Shown piece by piece: positions 41,505 to 53,020 of a stretch of 64,000 nucleotides of DNA. The notes beneath the pieces were generated by a model. It was not told the DNA's origin and searched no databases. It saw only the letters and a list, made by a program, of their open reading frames with translations. Made by a program: the position numbers and the translations under genes. The stretch's first letter is position 1; every line of letters begins with the position of its first letter. This stretch comes from Hydrangea macrophylla (lineage: Eukaryota > Streptophyta > Magnoliopsida > Cornales > Hydrangeaceae): assembly GCA_033977485.1 (NCBI GenBank), contig CM066983.1:66202010-66266009 (forward strand). The letters run 5' to 3'.

Positions 41505-43082
41505 ACAACTATCAAGACAATGGCAACGCTTTCATAATCCGAATTTCGTTCAAAACGCGCTTCAACTCAATTCTCACCGGTATTACACTCTAAAAATGAA
41601 TCACTCGGAATGGGTAATACACTCGGGGCATGCGGGTAAAAGAGTAATGGAAATAGGAATCAAAACCACGCACATGCCAATGATGAAAAACGTAAGCGTG
41701 AAAAACGAGTAAAAATAATCTCATGAAAGATATCATTCACTAGAGGATGTGAAATAACTCAAACTACTTGTCATGATCGTCTCAAACTCTGAATCACAAA
41801 ACTTAAGAATCAATTAGGTCCTTGAGGGGGTTGAAAAGTGGGAAAGAGATATGATGTGAAGGACAAGGGGAAATGAAGTGCGATGATTGGGCACAAGCTT
41901 GGGATTAATTTGAAATGCATGAATACAAATGACCGTAAGAGATGAATCTTTCACAAATGCTCTTTGAAGCTCCAAAAAGAAGTACAATTGACTCTTAGGC
42001 TTTTTTTTTTTTTTATTTTTTAGGAAAGAGTCTTTTCTCTTCTTTTCCTTGTACTCTCACAACAACACGATTCAATCTCTTTTACGACTTTACAAATCCG
42101 ATCTCATGCAAAGACATCCCAAGAATGTAGTCCAAATGCGCATATGGAAGGTGTATGGTTAAGTGAATGAAGGGTATGTGTGGTTGAGGTCAGAAATGGT
42201 GAAAAAGACCAAAAATCAATTCCTCGGACAATGTGATTCTTTATTCTCCACTACAATGACAAGCAAGCATGAGTTTTTCATTCCACAAGATGACTCCTCT
42301 AATGAACAATCAACGCAAGAAAATGAGATTATCAACGACTTTTGTATGTTTTTCAAAAAGGAGAGAATTGAAGTATGCAACACTCAACAATGGAGATAAG
42401 GATCAAAATCTCACACAGGTAAAGTCTCCACAAATGTTTTGAACGATTTCTGGGTGACAATCGCATTAAGCGTCATCCTAACACATGTAGTCATGCAACG
42501 TGCTTAATAATCCAAGATTTGAAATTCATGCAATTCACTATAATCAAGATAGTTATAGAACTAAGGGGATTACCAAGTGTCACATACTAATATCAGAAGA
42601 AAATTTCAAGATAGGTGTCATCGCTCGGCATTAGAAAGAGACAATTATACTGAAATCATTGGAGACACAAGATAATGCACAAAAATTTTTTTTTTTTTTT
42701 TTTTTTTTACAAAGGAAATCCAAGTATGAGAGAAGCTAGAAAGCTCTCACACCCCCCAACTAGGACTGAACATTGTCCTCAATGAGATAATTAAGTGCAA
42801 GGAGAAGAACAATATTACCGGAGGCAAGGACAGGGAGCGGCCGGTAATAAACTGTGCCTGCAAGGTTAGAATCACCCGAGAAAGAGAAAGAAAAAGGAAA
42901 AGAAGCAGTTGACATGGCAAAAAGGAGAGGGAAATAAGCAACGCCAATGGTCAACAAAAAGAAACAATATCCATACATCCATACTGAAGTAGCCCAAAGT
43001 CACAAAGCAAAACAGAAAATGACATCATCCATACTAAAATAAGAGAACAGAAAGCATCATCAAAACAAAACCAACCCCCCAA
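41505..43082 (-). other. Athila 3' non-coding region, proximal part
   Basis: About 1.6 kb between ORF3 and the Tat insertion site. No ORF is supported. T/A runs at 42001-42014 and 42690-42708. The polypurine-like word CACCCCCCAACTA (plus strand) occurs at about 42751 and, as AACCCCCCAACTA, at 43073, resembling the true tract at 28285. Confidence 0.65.
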
Positions 43083-44366
43083 CTACTCATCATCATCCCC
43101 CTCATCACCACCAAAAGGATCGGAACCACCGGTGCCGCCATAAGCACCGGAGCCACTGGCGCCACCAAAAGCACCTGGACCGCCGGAACCGCTGTAGGGG
43201 TCCGAACCACCATAACCCCCAAAGCCGCCTGCACCACCAAGACCGGCTGCTCCACCATAGGGATCTCGAAAGTAATCCGGGACATCTGCACCCGGGTACT
43301 GCATACGGAAAGAGTCAGTCTGGAACCGCATCATCATGCTGATATCCCGTCGATAGCTCATGCTGAACCCATCGAACTCTCCCCGCAGGCTACGGACATC
43401 ACTCCGTATGCCGGCAATCTCCTCTCCCTGCTGCCTCTGCTCAGTACTCATCGTCTCGAAGCGACGATGCAGATCGACCATGCCAGGTGCGTAAACCGGC
43501 TCCTCCTCCTCTGCGGCAGCCTGAGCACCAGACGGTCCCTCCGCTACTCTAGCTCTCTTGGACGCAGATCTAACCTGTGCGTCGCTACGAGCGATCGTCG
43601 TCCCATCGATTGGAGACGGCGCTGGCTTGAGGACATCAGTCGCTAGGGCATCGCACCCATGTGAGGTGCAAAGCCGGGTGACAAGGGTAGGAAATGGGAG
43701 ACTGGAAGTGGCACCTGTGTCGTTAGACGCCGCTATCATGAGGTAAATGATGGTGCTCGCGAGGTCAACCCGTGCGGTGGGATCGGTAATAGCGTACAGG
43801 AGGGTACCGTGATCCCCCCTGACAGTCTTGTGGCGAGTGGGCCACACCGCTGCGGTGACAATGATATTACAGCACCGGTAGAGCTTGGTGAATGTGGAAG
43901 GGGCAATCTGGTCCCCGATCCACTCAGCTGGTCGTCCCGTGAAGCGGGTAGCGTAGGTATCGTAATGAGGCCGCTGCTCCTGATCCTCCAGGTACGGCTC
44001 GGGGTTCTCCTCATGAGGAACCCCCATGAAAACGGCCAAAGTAGCCGGGGTAACCTGGATACGGACACCCCGAACATATGCCTCAAAGGTGCGAGTGCCA
44101 GTGGTGACTATGCTGGCGAAGAAAATCCTAACCCAAGTCTCATTGTACCCTCCTGAATGCTCCAACTGGGGGATCCAGCGACGTCTCCTAAAGATCTGGA
44201 CGACATCGTCCGGGAAATCGAAGATGGCGATGGGTCGCTCAGGGAGGATGGACTTTTTGGTTTTAAAGAAATTCACGAACCACTGCTTCTCAGTTTTGGA
44301 CCTAAAGCGATCATAGCCGCGGGCCGGAGAACACTCGGTTTTGTCATACTTAAGTGGATTCGCCAT
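43083..44366 (-). CDS. Athila ORF3 ('env-like' position), 427 residues
   Basis: The chosen ATG is 44366 (MANPLKYDKTE). It is preceded on the minus strand by TTATTTGCAG, a good splice acceptor, so a spliced subgenomic RNA is likely. The longer open frame to 44675 is probably intron. The N-terminal ~260 residues resemble the plant 'putative transposon protein' family common in Athila (WVRIFFASI, TPATLAVFMGVPHEE, RLCTSHGC). A coiled-coil segment (~310-360) follows, then a Gly/Tyr-rich tail (GGYGGSDPYSGSGG) and an acidic end. Athila ORF3 is often called env-like, but I see no signal peptide or membrane segment in this product. No break is seen. The function is unknown. Confidence 0.85.
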   Translation of the reverse strand: MANPLKYDKTECSPARGYDRFRSKTEKQWFVNFFKTKKSILPERPIAIFDFPDDVVQIFRRRRWIPQLEHSGGYNETWVRIFFASIVTTGTRTFEAYVRGVRIQVTPATLAVFMGVPHEENPEPYLEDQEQRPHYDTYATRFTGRPAEWIGDQIAPSTFTKLYRCCNIIVTAAVWPTRHKTVRGDHGTLLYAITDPTARVDLASTIIYLMIAASNDTGATSSLPFPTLVTRLCTSHGCDALATDVLKPAPSPIDGTTIARSDAQVRSASKRARVAEGPSGAQAAAEEEEPVYAPGMVDLHRRFETMSTEQRQQGEEIAGIRSDVRSLRGEFDGFSMSYRRDISMMMRFQTDSFRMQYPGADVPDYFRDPYGGAAGLGGAGGFGGYGGSDPYSGSGGPGAFGGASGSGAYGGTGGSDPFGGDEGDDDE

Positions 44367-45596
44367 TGTGCCTGCAAATAACAAGAGCAAGTGCAACCAA
44401 TAAGATGGTAAAATCGACGCTAATGAATTGCCCAAGACAAAAGACATGAGAACCTTAGGAATACAGGCAGAATGCACGGGGATGGACACGATCGCACGTG
44501 CACGGTCGACATGCAGGGAAATGGTCGAGCGGCGCGTGCCACAACTCTCGAAATTTACGGTGAAAACTGCCCACGAAAATGAAGTCATATGCCTAAAATG
44601 GGAAATTAAGAACAATGCACGTGACGGTTTGAAAAATGCACGGGTGGATTGGATGTATGCACGGAGGGATTCCAATGTGGCATTCTGTCGAACACCTTGT
44701 GGGCAGGGTGAAAACGTTAAAAGTTTAACAAGATGTGATACATGGATCTATCCCAAACAAACCACAATGTGGCTTGAGCATGCAACACAACCAATTAGCA
44801 AGAGGTAACAACCCAAAATACAGAGAAAAGGGCGAGAAATGAGCCCTAAGGTTGAAGTTTTCAATATAGTGAGCAATGAGTAACTAAACACAACCTAGGG
44901 TGTAATCATCCTCTACATATGAAAATTAATCAATGAGCGATGATAAAAACATACCTTGGATGAATGGCAAGGGAGATCTTGAAAATGGAAAAACACAGGG
45001 GGAGATTGGAGAAGTTAGGGCAAAGAGGGTTGAGAGAGTTTGAGAGAGTGTTTGAAATTTTTTTTTTTTTTTTTTTTTTAAAACAAATGGATAGCCTCGG
45101 CAGATTTAAGCTGAACTGCCCCCCGCGGATCGATCCGAAGTCAGGCCGGATCGATCCGATATTTTAAAACGTTATTAATGTACCTTTTTGAAAAGGCGGA
45201 TCGATCCGCTTGAAAAGCCCGGATCGATCCATTTAACTCAAACTCTCGCAGAATGTTTCTCCAAGTTCGCGGATCGATCCGCTCAAAAGCCCGGATCGAT
45301 CCATTTAACTCAAACTCTCGCAGAATGTCATCTCAAATTCCCGGATCGATCCGCTCAGTAGGCCGGATCGATCCGGTCTTTCCCAGCTTGGTCAATAAGA
45401 TCCCCAGAAACATGCGGATCGATCCCCCAATTCCTCGGATCGATCCGCCCCTTGTGCTACTTGGATTTGGACCTTGAAAATTCTTATTAAAAAGGGAAAA
45501 GATCACAATGGATGTAATGGACAAGTGCAAGAACAAAAATTTATGCCAAGAATGTAACATGGGGCATACAAAAAGAAGAGTATAGCTCACTAGAGC
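44367..45596 (-). other. Athila pol-ORF3 spacer, with probable intron and palindrome array
   Basis: Non-coding on the minus strand. It contains the GGATCGATCC array (45127-45446), a T run at 45060-45079 and the acceptor before ORF3 at about 44372. Predicted role: leader or intron of the ORF3 transcript. Confidence 0.7.
45127..45446. repeat. GGATCGATCC palindrome array, 5 pairs (pol-ORF3 spacer)
   Basis: The palindrome starts at 45127/45148, 45198/45221, 45271/45293, 45343/45365 and 45416/45437. The spacing within a pair is 21-23 bp, and pairs repeat every 71-73 bp. Flanks of pairs 2 to 4 also share 'atttaactcaaactctcg', so local duplication contributed. The periodicity matches the LTR array although the spacer sequences differ. 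Confidence 0.97.
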
Positions 45597-48500
45597 CTAC
45601 TCACCCCTAACATTGGGGTCCTCCAAAGGAATTGACACCAACTCGGTGTCGAAACCTTCGAGAAAAGGTTTGAGCCGTTGCCCATTAACCTTAGAAATTG
45701 TCCCATTTGCGGGATCTTGAATATCAACGGCGCCATGGTTATACACTTTGTGCACAATGTAAGGGCCAATCCAACGGGATTGCAACTTACCCAGAAATAG
45801 ATGGAGCCTTGAATCGTACAAAAGCACCTTGTTACCCACCACAAAATGCTTACGCACAATGTGTTTGTCATGGAAAGCTTTAGTGCGTGCTTTATAAACC
45901 TTTGAACTCTCGTAGAGTTCACCCCGAATCTCTTCCAACTCGTCAAGTTGGAGTTTCCGTTTCTCACCACTCTCATCAATGTCGAAATTGAGTTTCTTAA
46001 TTGCCCAATAAGCTCGATGCTCAAGTTCGACGGGCAAATGGCAAGCTTTCCCGTAAACCAAACGATAGGGGGACATTCCTAAATTTGTCTTATAGGCCGT
46101 CCTATACGCCCATAGCGCATCGGTTAGCCTAGTAGACCAATCCTTCTTTGACGGATCAACCGTCTTTTCTAGGATTCCCTTAATTTCCCTATTGGCCAAT
46201 TCGGCTTGGCCATTGGTTTGGGGATGATACGTGGTGGAAACTTTGTGGGTGACGCCATATTGCTCCATTAACCGAGCAAAAGGGGAATTGCAAAAGTGCA
46301 CCCCTTGATCACTAATTATGGCTTTTGGAGTGCCAAATCGGGACAAAATATGTTCCTTAAGGAATTTCAATACCACCTTGTGGTCATTGGTCCGTGACGG
46401 TATGGCCTCAACCCACTTGGAGACGTAGTCAACCGCCACCAAAATGTACTCAAAATTATTGGATTTAGGAAAAGGACCCATGAAGTCTATACCCCAACAA
46501 TCAAAAACTTCAATAACGAGAACGGGGTTTAGAGGCATCATGTTCCTCCGGGTAACTTTTCCGAGAAGTTGGCACCGAGGGCATGCTTTACAATAAGCAT
46601 GTGCGTCTTTAAATATAGTGGGCCAATACAAACCGCTATGGAGCACTTTGAACGCGGTCTTTTGTGAAGAGAAATGACCTCCACAAGCTTGATCGTGGCA
46701 AAACGATAACACACTTGGTATCTCGTCGTTGGGCACACATCTCCTCACGATTTGATCGGCACAATACTTAAACACATAGGGATCGTCGTAAAAGAACGAT
46801 CGTGCCATCACTATAAGTCTCTCTCGGTCTGTGACAGACCACTCTTGAGGTAACTCTCCCGTGACAAGAAAATTAACTACGTCCGCATACCACGGGAGAG
46901 TAGAGACTTTGAGCAATTGCTCGTCCGGAAAGCATTCCCGGATAGGGATGGGGTCTATATGATCATGATCAAATGTCAATCGTGACAAATGATCAGCTAC
47001 CACATTTTCCACCCCTTTCTTATCCTTGATGGATATGTCAAATTCTTGTAGCAATAGAATCCAACGAATGAGCCGCGCTTTAGCATCTTTCTTGGAGAAG
47101 AGATACTTAAGGGCGGCGTGATCGGTAAAGCAAATTATCCGCGATCCTACCACATACGACCGGAACTTCTCAAGAGCAAAAACTATGGCGAGTAACTCTT
47201 TCTCCGTCGTGGAGTAGTTGATTTGAGCATCATCTAAAGTGCGGCTCGCATAGCATATAACATGGGGCTTTTTGTCTTTTCTTTGCCCCAAAACGGCTCC
47301 GATGGCATAATCACTCGCGTCGCACATTAATTCGAATGGAAGACTCCAATCGGGAGGTTGCATAATTGGTGCGGACGTGAGTAATGCCTTGAGCTTCTCA
47401 AATGCTTCTTGGCAATCCTTGGACCACTCGAAAGGGATGTCCTTAGCTAAGAGGAGACACAACGGTCTCGAGATCGCGCTAAAGTCTTTTATAAACCTGC
47501 GATAGAAACCTGCGTGGCCCAAGAATGACCTAATGTCTTTGAGATTCCTAGGAGGGGGGAGGTTGGAAATGACATCAATTTTGGCTTTGTCAACTTGCAT
47601 TCCCTCGCTAGACACAATGTGGCCCAGTACAATCCCTTGTGTCACCATGAAGTGGCACTTTTCCCAGTTAAGAACGAGATTCTTTTCTATACATCTCTTG
47701 AGAACCTTCTCGAGATTCCCAAGACATTCATCGAACGAATCTCCAAAGACTGTGAAGTCATCCATGAAGACTTCCAAATATTTCTCCACCATATCACTAA
47801 AGATACTAAGCATGCACCTTTGAAAGGTCGCTGGTGCATTGCAAAGTCCAAAAGGCATCCTCCGATAGGCAAACGTGCCAAAGGGGCAAGTGAAGGTGGT
47901 TTTTTCTTGGTCCTCGGGGGCTATTTCAATTTGGTTGTACCCCGAGTAACCATCTAGGAAGCAGTAGTGCTTGTGGCCCGCCACTCTTTCTAGGACTTGA
48001 TCAAGGAAGGGCAAAGGGAAATGATCCTTTCTTGTGACCGAATTTAGCTTCCTATAATCAATACACACACGCCACCCCGTGGTGGCTCTAGTGGGGACCA
48101 ACTCTCCACTCTCATTCTCAATGACGGTAATCCCTGACTTCTTAGGGACCACTTGGGTGGGGCTCACCCATTCACTATCAGAGATGGGATAGATTATCCC
48201 CACATCCAACAACTTGATGACTTCCGCCATCACCACCTCTTTCATATTCGGATTGAGCCTCCTTTGCATTTGACGTGAAGGCTTGGCTTCATCCTCTAGA
48301 TAAATCTTGTGGGTGCAAATCTTCGGAGAAATGCCCCTCAAGTCCGCTATGCACCACCCTATGGCACTTTTGTGTTCCTTCAAGACCTTCATCAATCTCC
48401 CTTCTTGACAAGGGTCAAGTTGGGACGACACCACTACCGGAAAACTCTCGCTCTCTCCCAAAAAGGCATACTTGAGCTCACTTGGCAAGGTTTTGAGCTC

Positions 48501-49778
48501 AAGTTTGGGTATGACAACATTAGATGGAAGAGGGAAAGTATCCCTCGGAGGTAATCTTTCGAAGTTAGAGGTCCACATGGCCTCTTCGATAATTCGCTCA
48601 ACACTCGCCTCTTCCTCATCCTCTATCTCCTCATCTCTCATCTCGTTCTCTCGCGCAAACTCGTGAACACACTCAACAATAGCATTATCACTATTCAAGC
48701 ATTTCTCAACATGTTCGATGCTAGTTATGTTGTCATTAAGCACATAAGTATGATCAAGAGAAGAAGTGATGCAAGAATCATTAACATCGGAATCACTAGA
48801 AAAATTGAAACAATCTTGCACCAATGAATCAATGAGAGAGATTTCATAAATTTCATCACCGTCCTTCTCATCGAGATCCGGTTGCTTAAAGAGAGAGAAG
48901 ATATTTACATCCACAGTCATGTTTCCAAAAGTTAAGCGCATGAGACCATTCCTACAATTGATTAAGGCATTAACAGTAGCAAGGAAGGGCCGCCCTAAGA
49001 TGATTGGAATTTGTGATTGCTCATTGACCACGGGTTGCGTGTCAAGCACGATAAAATCCACCGGATAGTAGAAGTTACCAACTTGAACAATGACATCTTC
49101 TATAATGCCCCGTGGCATCTTAACGGATCGATCGGCCATTTGTAAGGTGACACGGGTCTCCTTAAGCTCTCCTAGGCCCAACTGGACATACACCGAATAC
49201 GGAAGAAGATTTACACTAGCACCCAAATCAAGGAGGGCTCGGTCTATGTGGTGTTGTCCAATCACACATGCTATGGTAGGACAGCCGGGGTCCTTGTATT
49301 TGGGTGGAACTTCGTTAAGGATAACGGAGCTCGCATGTGCGGCCATGTAGGCACTCTTTTTGACGTTAAGCTTCCTTTTAACTGTGCAAAGATCCTTGAG
49401 GAATTTGGCATAGGCCGGAACTTGTTTAATGGCCTCTAAAAGAGGTATGTTGATTTCCACTTTGTTAAACAATTCCAAGAATTCATGATTCTTGTTGTTC
49501 TCGACCTTCTTTTTGAGCCTTTGAGGGAATGGTGGAGCGGGATTCAAAAATTCTTGATCCATGAAGTCGGGGACTTTAGGAACATCCTCTTCCAGCTCCA
49601 AGTCAATAGGGGACGACGAGTCCCCCTCTTCGAGTTCGGCTTCAACTCTAACTGGGTGGATTTGTGGTTCTTGAGAAGGCTTTTGGACCTTGTTATCCAC
49701 GGTTTTTCCACTACGAAGAGTAGTGACTCCCTTTAGATGTTCAACGGGACCATTGGAATTGGAGGCCCCACCATTCAT
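45597..49778 (-). CDS. Athila pol: protease, RT, RNase H, integrase, 1393 residues
   Basis: Open from 49778 to 45597, with first Met [10 protein letters not shown]. Protease has the Athila-type [10 protein letters not shown] (residue ~183). Reverse transcriptase has FMDD in [11 protein letters not shown] (~669). RNase H carries [12 protein letters not shown] and [10 protein letters not shown]. Integrase has a zinc finger (GGHFSSQKT...CPRCQLLG) and core [27 protein letters not shown] (~1097-1210). The end is EDPNVRGE. No stop or frameshift is visible within it. It is in the same frame as gag and separated only by a TAA 18 codons upstream, so it could be made by readthrough. If not, this copy depends on other Athila copies. 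Confidence 0.94.
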   Translation of the reverse strand: MNGGASNSNGPVEHLKGVTTLRSGKTVDNKVQKPSQEPQIHPVRVEAELEEGDSSSPIDLELEEDVPKVPDFMDQEFLNPAPPFPQRLKKKVENNKNHEFLELFNKVEINIPLLEAIKQVPAYAKFLKDLCTVKRKLNVKKSAYMAAHASSVILNEVPPKYKDPGCPTIACVIGQHHIDRALLDLGASVNLLPYSVYVQLGLGELKETRVTLQMADRSVKMPRGIIEDVIVQVGNFYYPVDFIVLDTQPVVNEQSQIPIILGRPFLATVNALINCRNGLMRLTFGNMTVDVNIFSLFKQPDLDEKDGDEIYEISLIDSLVQDCFNFSSDSDVNDSCITSSLDHTYVLNDNITSIEHVEKCLNSDNAIVECVHEFARENEMRDEEIEDEEEASVERIIEEAMWTSNFERLPPRDTFPLPSNVVIPKLELKTLPSELKYAFLGESESFPVVVSSQLDPCQEGRLMKVLKEHKSAIGWCIADLRGISPKICTHKIYLEDEAKPSRQMQRRLNPNMKEVVMAEVIKLLDVGIIYPISDSEWVSPTQVVPKKSGITVIENESGELVPTRATTGWRVCIDYRKLNSVTRKDHFPLPFLDQVLERVAGHKHYCFLDGYSGYNQIEIAPEDQEKTTFTCPFGTFAYRRMPFGLCNAPATFQRCMLSIFSDMVEKYLEVFMDDFTVFGDSFDECLGNLEKVLKRCIEKNLVLNWEKCHFMVTQGIVLGHIVSSEGMQVDKAKIDVISNLPPPRNLKDIRSFLGHAGFYRRFIKDFSAISRPLCLLLAKDIPFEWSKDCQEAFEKLKALLTSAPIMQPPDWSLPFELMCDASDYAIGAVLGQRKDKKPHVICYASRTLDDAQINYSTTEKELLAIVFALEKFRSYVVGSRIICFTDHAALKYLFSKKDAKARLIRWILLLQEFDISIKDKKGVENVVADHLSRLTFDHDHIDPIPIRECFPDEQLLKVSTLPWYADVVNFLVTGELPQEWSVTDRERLIVMARSFFYDDPYVFKYCADQIVRRCVPNDEIPSVLSFCHDQACGGHFSSQKTAFKVLHSGLYWPTIFKDAHAYCKACPRCQLLGKVTRRNMMPLNPVLVIEVFDCWGIDFMGPFPKSNNFEYILVAVDYVSKWVEAIPSRTNDHKVVLKFLKEHILSRFGTPKAIISDQGVHFCNSPFARLMEQYGVTHKVSTTYHPQTNGQAELANREIKGILEKTVDPSKKDWSTRLTDALWAYRTAYKTNLGMSPYRLVYGKACHLPVELEHRAYWAIKKLNFDIDESGEKRKLQLDELEEIRGELYESSKVYKARTKAFHDKHIVRKHFVVGNKVLLYDSRLHLFLGKLQSRWIGPYIVHKVYNHGAVDIQDPANGTISKVNGQRLKPFLEGFDTELVSIPLEDPNVRGE

Positions 49779-49832
49779 TTGCCCTTTAGGATTTTGGAAG
49801 GGTTGTGCGGGGAGCTTTCCCTTATCAACTAC

Positions 49833-51485
49833 TTATTGATTTTGGAGCAATTGAGCCAATTGAGCTTGTAAAGCTTGCATTGATTGAGCGTGCGATGATT
49901 GCATCGCTTGTATGGATTGCTCAAGTTGGCTCATTCTTTGGGACAAGCCATGATTATGGTCCTCGAAATTTTTCTTGTGAGGAGGCACATAAGTGGGTGG
50001 AGGTTGTTGTCCCCCTTGATTTTGCACAAAAGGGGGTCCTTGGGATTGAGATACGGGAGCACCAAAATTTTGAGGTGCATACGGTGGTGGGGGTGGTTGA
50101 TGCGGGCAAAATTGTTGTGCAGAGACATGGGGAGCAACACTCACCCCTTTGTTATTATGGTAGTTAAGTCCCGGTGCCGACCACCTCCCGGGAGGATTGT
50201 AGGCATCATTTTGGGAAGGATTATATCTAGGCCTAACATTCATCCCAAGTGCACACGCTTGCTCCAAAGCTTGGTTTTGAACTAGAGGAAGAATGGGGCA
50301 CTCGTTGGTTGAGTGCTCCGGAGCATAGCAAAGGTAGCAATGTGACGGATTGACCGGGGCAAGGATTGGGGGAAGAGTGGGAGTCATGGTGACCTTTTGA
50401 GACTCCAAGGCTTCCACTTTCCTAGTGAGTTCCGAAATGGAGTCGGCCTCACTTGGCCCTTGGAAGGGATTATGGTTCAATGGGGCCACGGTAACCGGCA
50501 AGGTTCGGTCATGAGGGTTAGATGCACCCCAACCGCGAGAAGTTTCATAAACGTATTCAAGATGAGCCTCGGCTTGCTCGGCCTCAAGAGTCAAGAAACT
50601 CCCGGCACACATGGTTTCGATTAACTGCTTGGTATTGGGTTGTAACCCCCCATAACAAATGGAAATTTGACGGAATTTGTCGAAACCATGGTGTGGGCAT
50701 TTCCTAAGGAGATCCTTAAATCTCAACCAACACTCGGCAAAGGTTTCATGTTCTCCTTGGGAGAAATTTTGGATTTGTTTAACCAATGCTTGAGTTTTGT
50801 GCATGGGGAAAAACTCCTTATAGAATTGCTTTTGCAGTTCCGGCCATGAGCCTATGGAATTTGGAGGTAGGGTCACCAACCAATCTTTTGCCCTATCCTT
50901 GAGGGAAAATGTGAACAATTTGAGCCTTATGAGCTCGGGTGTGCATCTTTGTTGTTCAAATGTCCCACATATGTCCTCATACTCCCGAATATGCTTGTAG
51001 GGGTCCTCGTTCTCTCGCCCATGAAAGTTGGGTAAGAGATTGATCATTCCTGGTTTAAATCGAAACACCCCTGCATTGTACGGGAATGTTATGCAAGATG
51101 GGGAAGACACGGTCTCGGGTTGAAGGTAATCCCCGATCGTTCTCCCAAAGGTTTGATCCATTTGAGGAGGTGGAGGGGCATAAGGATGTTGATAAGGAGG
51201 TGGTTGATGCGGCGGATACCTAGGTGGAGGAGCGGGATTATGTTGATCCCATTGCTCCCGATGGAATCGATCCATGGGAGTTTCGTCCTCGGTGGCAAAC
51301 GTGGCATGATCCGAAAATGCATCAACTACCGGCTCTCGGTGGCTGGTACTGTGCGAATTTTGAGTGAATGATGGTGAGGATGTGGTAGGGGGCCGCCAAA
51401 ACGACCCACTACTACTACTAGAAGAACTGACATTAGAATTCACTGCAAAGGGATTAGTCATACCTGCGTTGCTCGGATTGGACAT
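49833..51485 (-). CDS. Athila gag, 550 residues
   Basis: ATG at 51485 to TAA at 49833. A Ser/Pro-rich N-terminus (residues ~15-115) precedes retrotrans-gag (~150-300; LKDRAKDWLVTLPP, SFLTLEAEQAEAH) and a zinc-knuckle-like CYLCYAPEHSTNEC (~395). A Gln/Pro-rich region and a short coiled coil at the end (MSQLEQSIQAM, LQAQLAQLLQNQ) follow. In Athila elements I know, gag and pol form one frame; here a TAA follows CAA and the frame continues into the expected gag-pol linker. Confidence 0.93.
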   Translation of the reverse strand: MSNPSNAGMTNPFAVNSNVSSSSSSSGSFWRPPTTSSPSFTQNSHSTSHREPVVDAFSDHATFATEDETPMDRFHREQWDQHNPAPPPRYPPHQPPPYQHPYAPPPPQMDQTFGRTIGDYLQPETVSSPSCITFPYNAGVFRFKPGMINLLPNFHGRENEDPYKHIREYEDICGTFEQQRCTPELIRLKLFTFSLKDRAKDWLVTLPPNSIGSWPELQKQFYKEFFPMHKTQALVKQIQNFSQGEHETFAECWLRFKDLLRKCPHHGFDKFRQISICYGGLQPNTKQLIETMCAGSFLTLEAEQAEAHLEYVYETSRGWGASNPHDRTLPVTVAPLNHNPFQGPSEADSISELTRKVEALESQKVTMTPTLPPILAPVNPSHCYLCYAPEHSTNECPILPLVQNQALEQACALGMNVRPRYNPSQNDAYNPPGRWSAPGLNYHNNKGVSVAPHVSAQQFCPHQPPPPPYAPQNFGAPVSQSQGPPFVQNQGGQQPPPTYVPPHKKNFEDHNHGLSQRMSQLEQSIQAMQSSHAQSMQALQAQLAQLLQNQ

Positions 51486-51613
51486 TGTGCAAAGCTGTTG
51501 AGTTTCACCTAAAGGCTACTCCTTCAAAGACACTCAACACGAAAGCAACGACGGTTAGAAGTAAAAGCACTATAATTGGATACTAAGCGACCTAAGGTTG
51601 TTACCAACGCCAA

Positions 51614-51631
51614 TCCCCGGCAACGGCGCCA
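51614..51631 (-). promoter_or_regulatory. Athila primer-binding site
   Basis: On the minus strand TGGCGCCGTTGCCGGGGA lies three bases after the 5' LTR end. This is the tRNA-Asp-type site typical of Athila. Confidence 0.92.
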
Positions 51632-51634
51632 TTT

Positions 51635-53015
51635 TGATTACGTCAAAATCAAGTTCTTATTTAACCCTATTAAAAACGTAGTATGTTGGAAGTAGGGTGT
51701 CGAGTCCACAGGGATTAGAATGTAACAATGCTTGTTGAACGCTTAATAACCAATTACCGTACAAGGAGCAACTAACAAACTAAGAAATAAAAGTGAGTCT
51801 TTTCGACTTTGAGTTTGGTTTGGTTTATAAACAATTATACTACAATGACTATTCATCATAAAAAGAGAAAGTAAATTTAAGATAAATCTAAGTTTAATTA
51901 ACAATGGAGGGTCTTGTAGTGGAGGAGAAATTGAGGTTGGGGAGCATTCCCCCACCTTGGACCAAACAACTTATGGCTCTCATACTTGCAACACATTCTA
52001 GGGTAGAAAATTCCATTGTGACAAACTATCAAACATGTGGTAGTCAACCAACATGCTAGATAGATGTTCCAATGCAATACATGGGTATAGGGTTAGAGTT
52101 TTGAGATTTAGCAACTTCCAATGCTTGACATGGGAAGTGGGGTCTCAAAACTTCAAACCGTACACCCATGAACTCTAGATATGCTATCAAGGGTGAGAGA
52201 CCTACAATCAAAACACATGGGTCCAATGGTGGGTTTATGATCCCCAACCTACATGATTTAGCTACTCATAATTAAAATGATAACAAAATTTAAGAGAGGG
52301 AAAGAGAGATTATACCAACTAGAAAACATCACCATTAATGCCATAGGAAATCCAAGAGATTCTTCAATTAAAAGCTTCCAAATGTGCAATACATTCACTC
52401 CTTCTTCTCTCTCTAACACTAGATGGGAGTTAATGTGGGTAGATGAGGAGTAATGGGGCATTAGAGAGGAAGAGCTTACAACCTAAGAAAAAGACTAAGT
52501 AAAATAAAAGCTAACCTAACAAAACTAATCTCTAACTATTTATACCCAATCCAAACAATGGCAAAGTTGTAAAACAAAAAGAAGGGATCTTCTGAGGCCG
52601 CGGATCGATCCGCGGCAAACAGGCGGATCGATCCATTTATCATTTGGGGAAGCAGAATCTCTGCGCCAGAACGCGGATCGATCCCTTCACAACCGCGGAT
52701 CGATCCGGGTCTTCAGGATTTGCCAGTAACTTCCTTTTAAACACGCGGATCGATCCCCTCTTTGAGCCGGATCGATCCGCCTCTTCTGAGCTTGGCTACT
52801 TGCCCCTTTTCATACCCAGATTGCCACAAAGGTTGAGTTCCACTTCACCCACGCCTACAAAACCTACAAGAAAGAGATTATTATTATGAAAAAGTGAACA
52901 ACAACAAGAATAACAAAAGTGCAATTTATCCATTAAATCTCCCCGTGTGAGTGATAATTCGTGTCCAGTAAGGGTAAAATCATGAAGTAAAAAATGCAAT
53001 ATTGAACACGAATCA
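51635..53015 (-). repeat. Athila 5' LTR (right copy)
   Basis: 1381 bp, matching 26904-28284 at a fixed offset of 24,731 with one difference noticed (52984 G against 28253 A). Confidence 0.96.
52602..52778. repeat. GGATCGATCC palindrome array, 3 pairs (right LTR)
   Basis: The exact counterpart of the array at 27871-28047, in the other LTR. Confidence 0.97.
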
Positions 53016-53020
53016 ACAGG

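Larger units (their letters stand above)
26904..53015 (-). mobile_element. Athila-type Ty3/gypsy retrotransposon, full length, interrupted by a Tat element
   Basis: Minus-strand element with 5-bp target duplication ACAGG (26899-26903 and 53016-53020). The LTRs are 1381 bp each. In its own direction come 5' LTR (53015-51635), tRNA-Asp-type primer site, gag, pol, a spacer with palindrome arrays, ORF3, a 3' non-coding region, polypurine tract and 3' LTR (28284-26904). Without the 12.8-kb Tat insertion and its duplication it measures about 13.3 kb. One LTR difference was seen (28253 A, 52984 G), so insertion was recent. A stop codon separates gag and pol in one frame. Confidence 0.96.

Noticed and set aside
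43083..44675. True envelope gene in Athila
   Set aside because: The position is env-like, but no signal peptide, membrane span or glycoprotein features are visible in the product from 44366. The hydrophobic part upstream of 44366 is probably intron.
45127..45446. CRISPR-like array
   Set aside because: Short palindromes with regular spacing, but this is a plant retrotransposon with 10-bp words and no cas genes.
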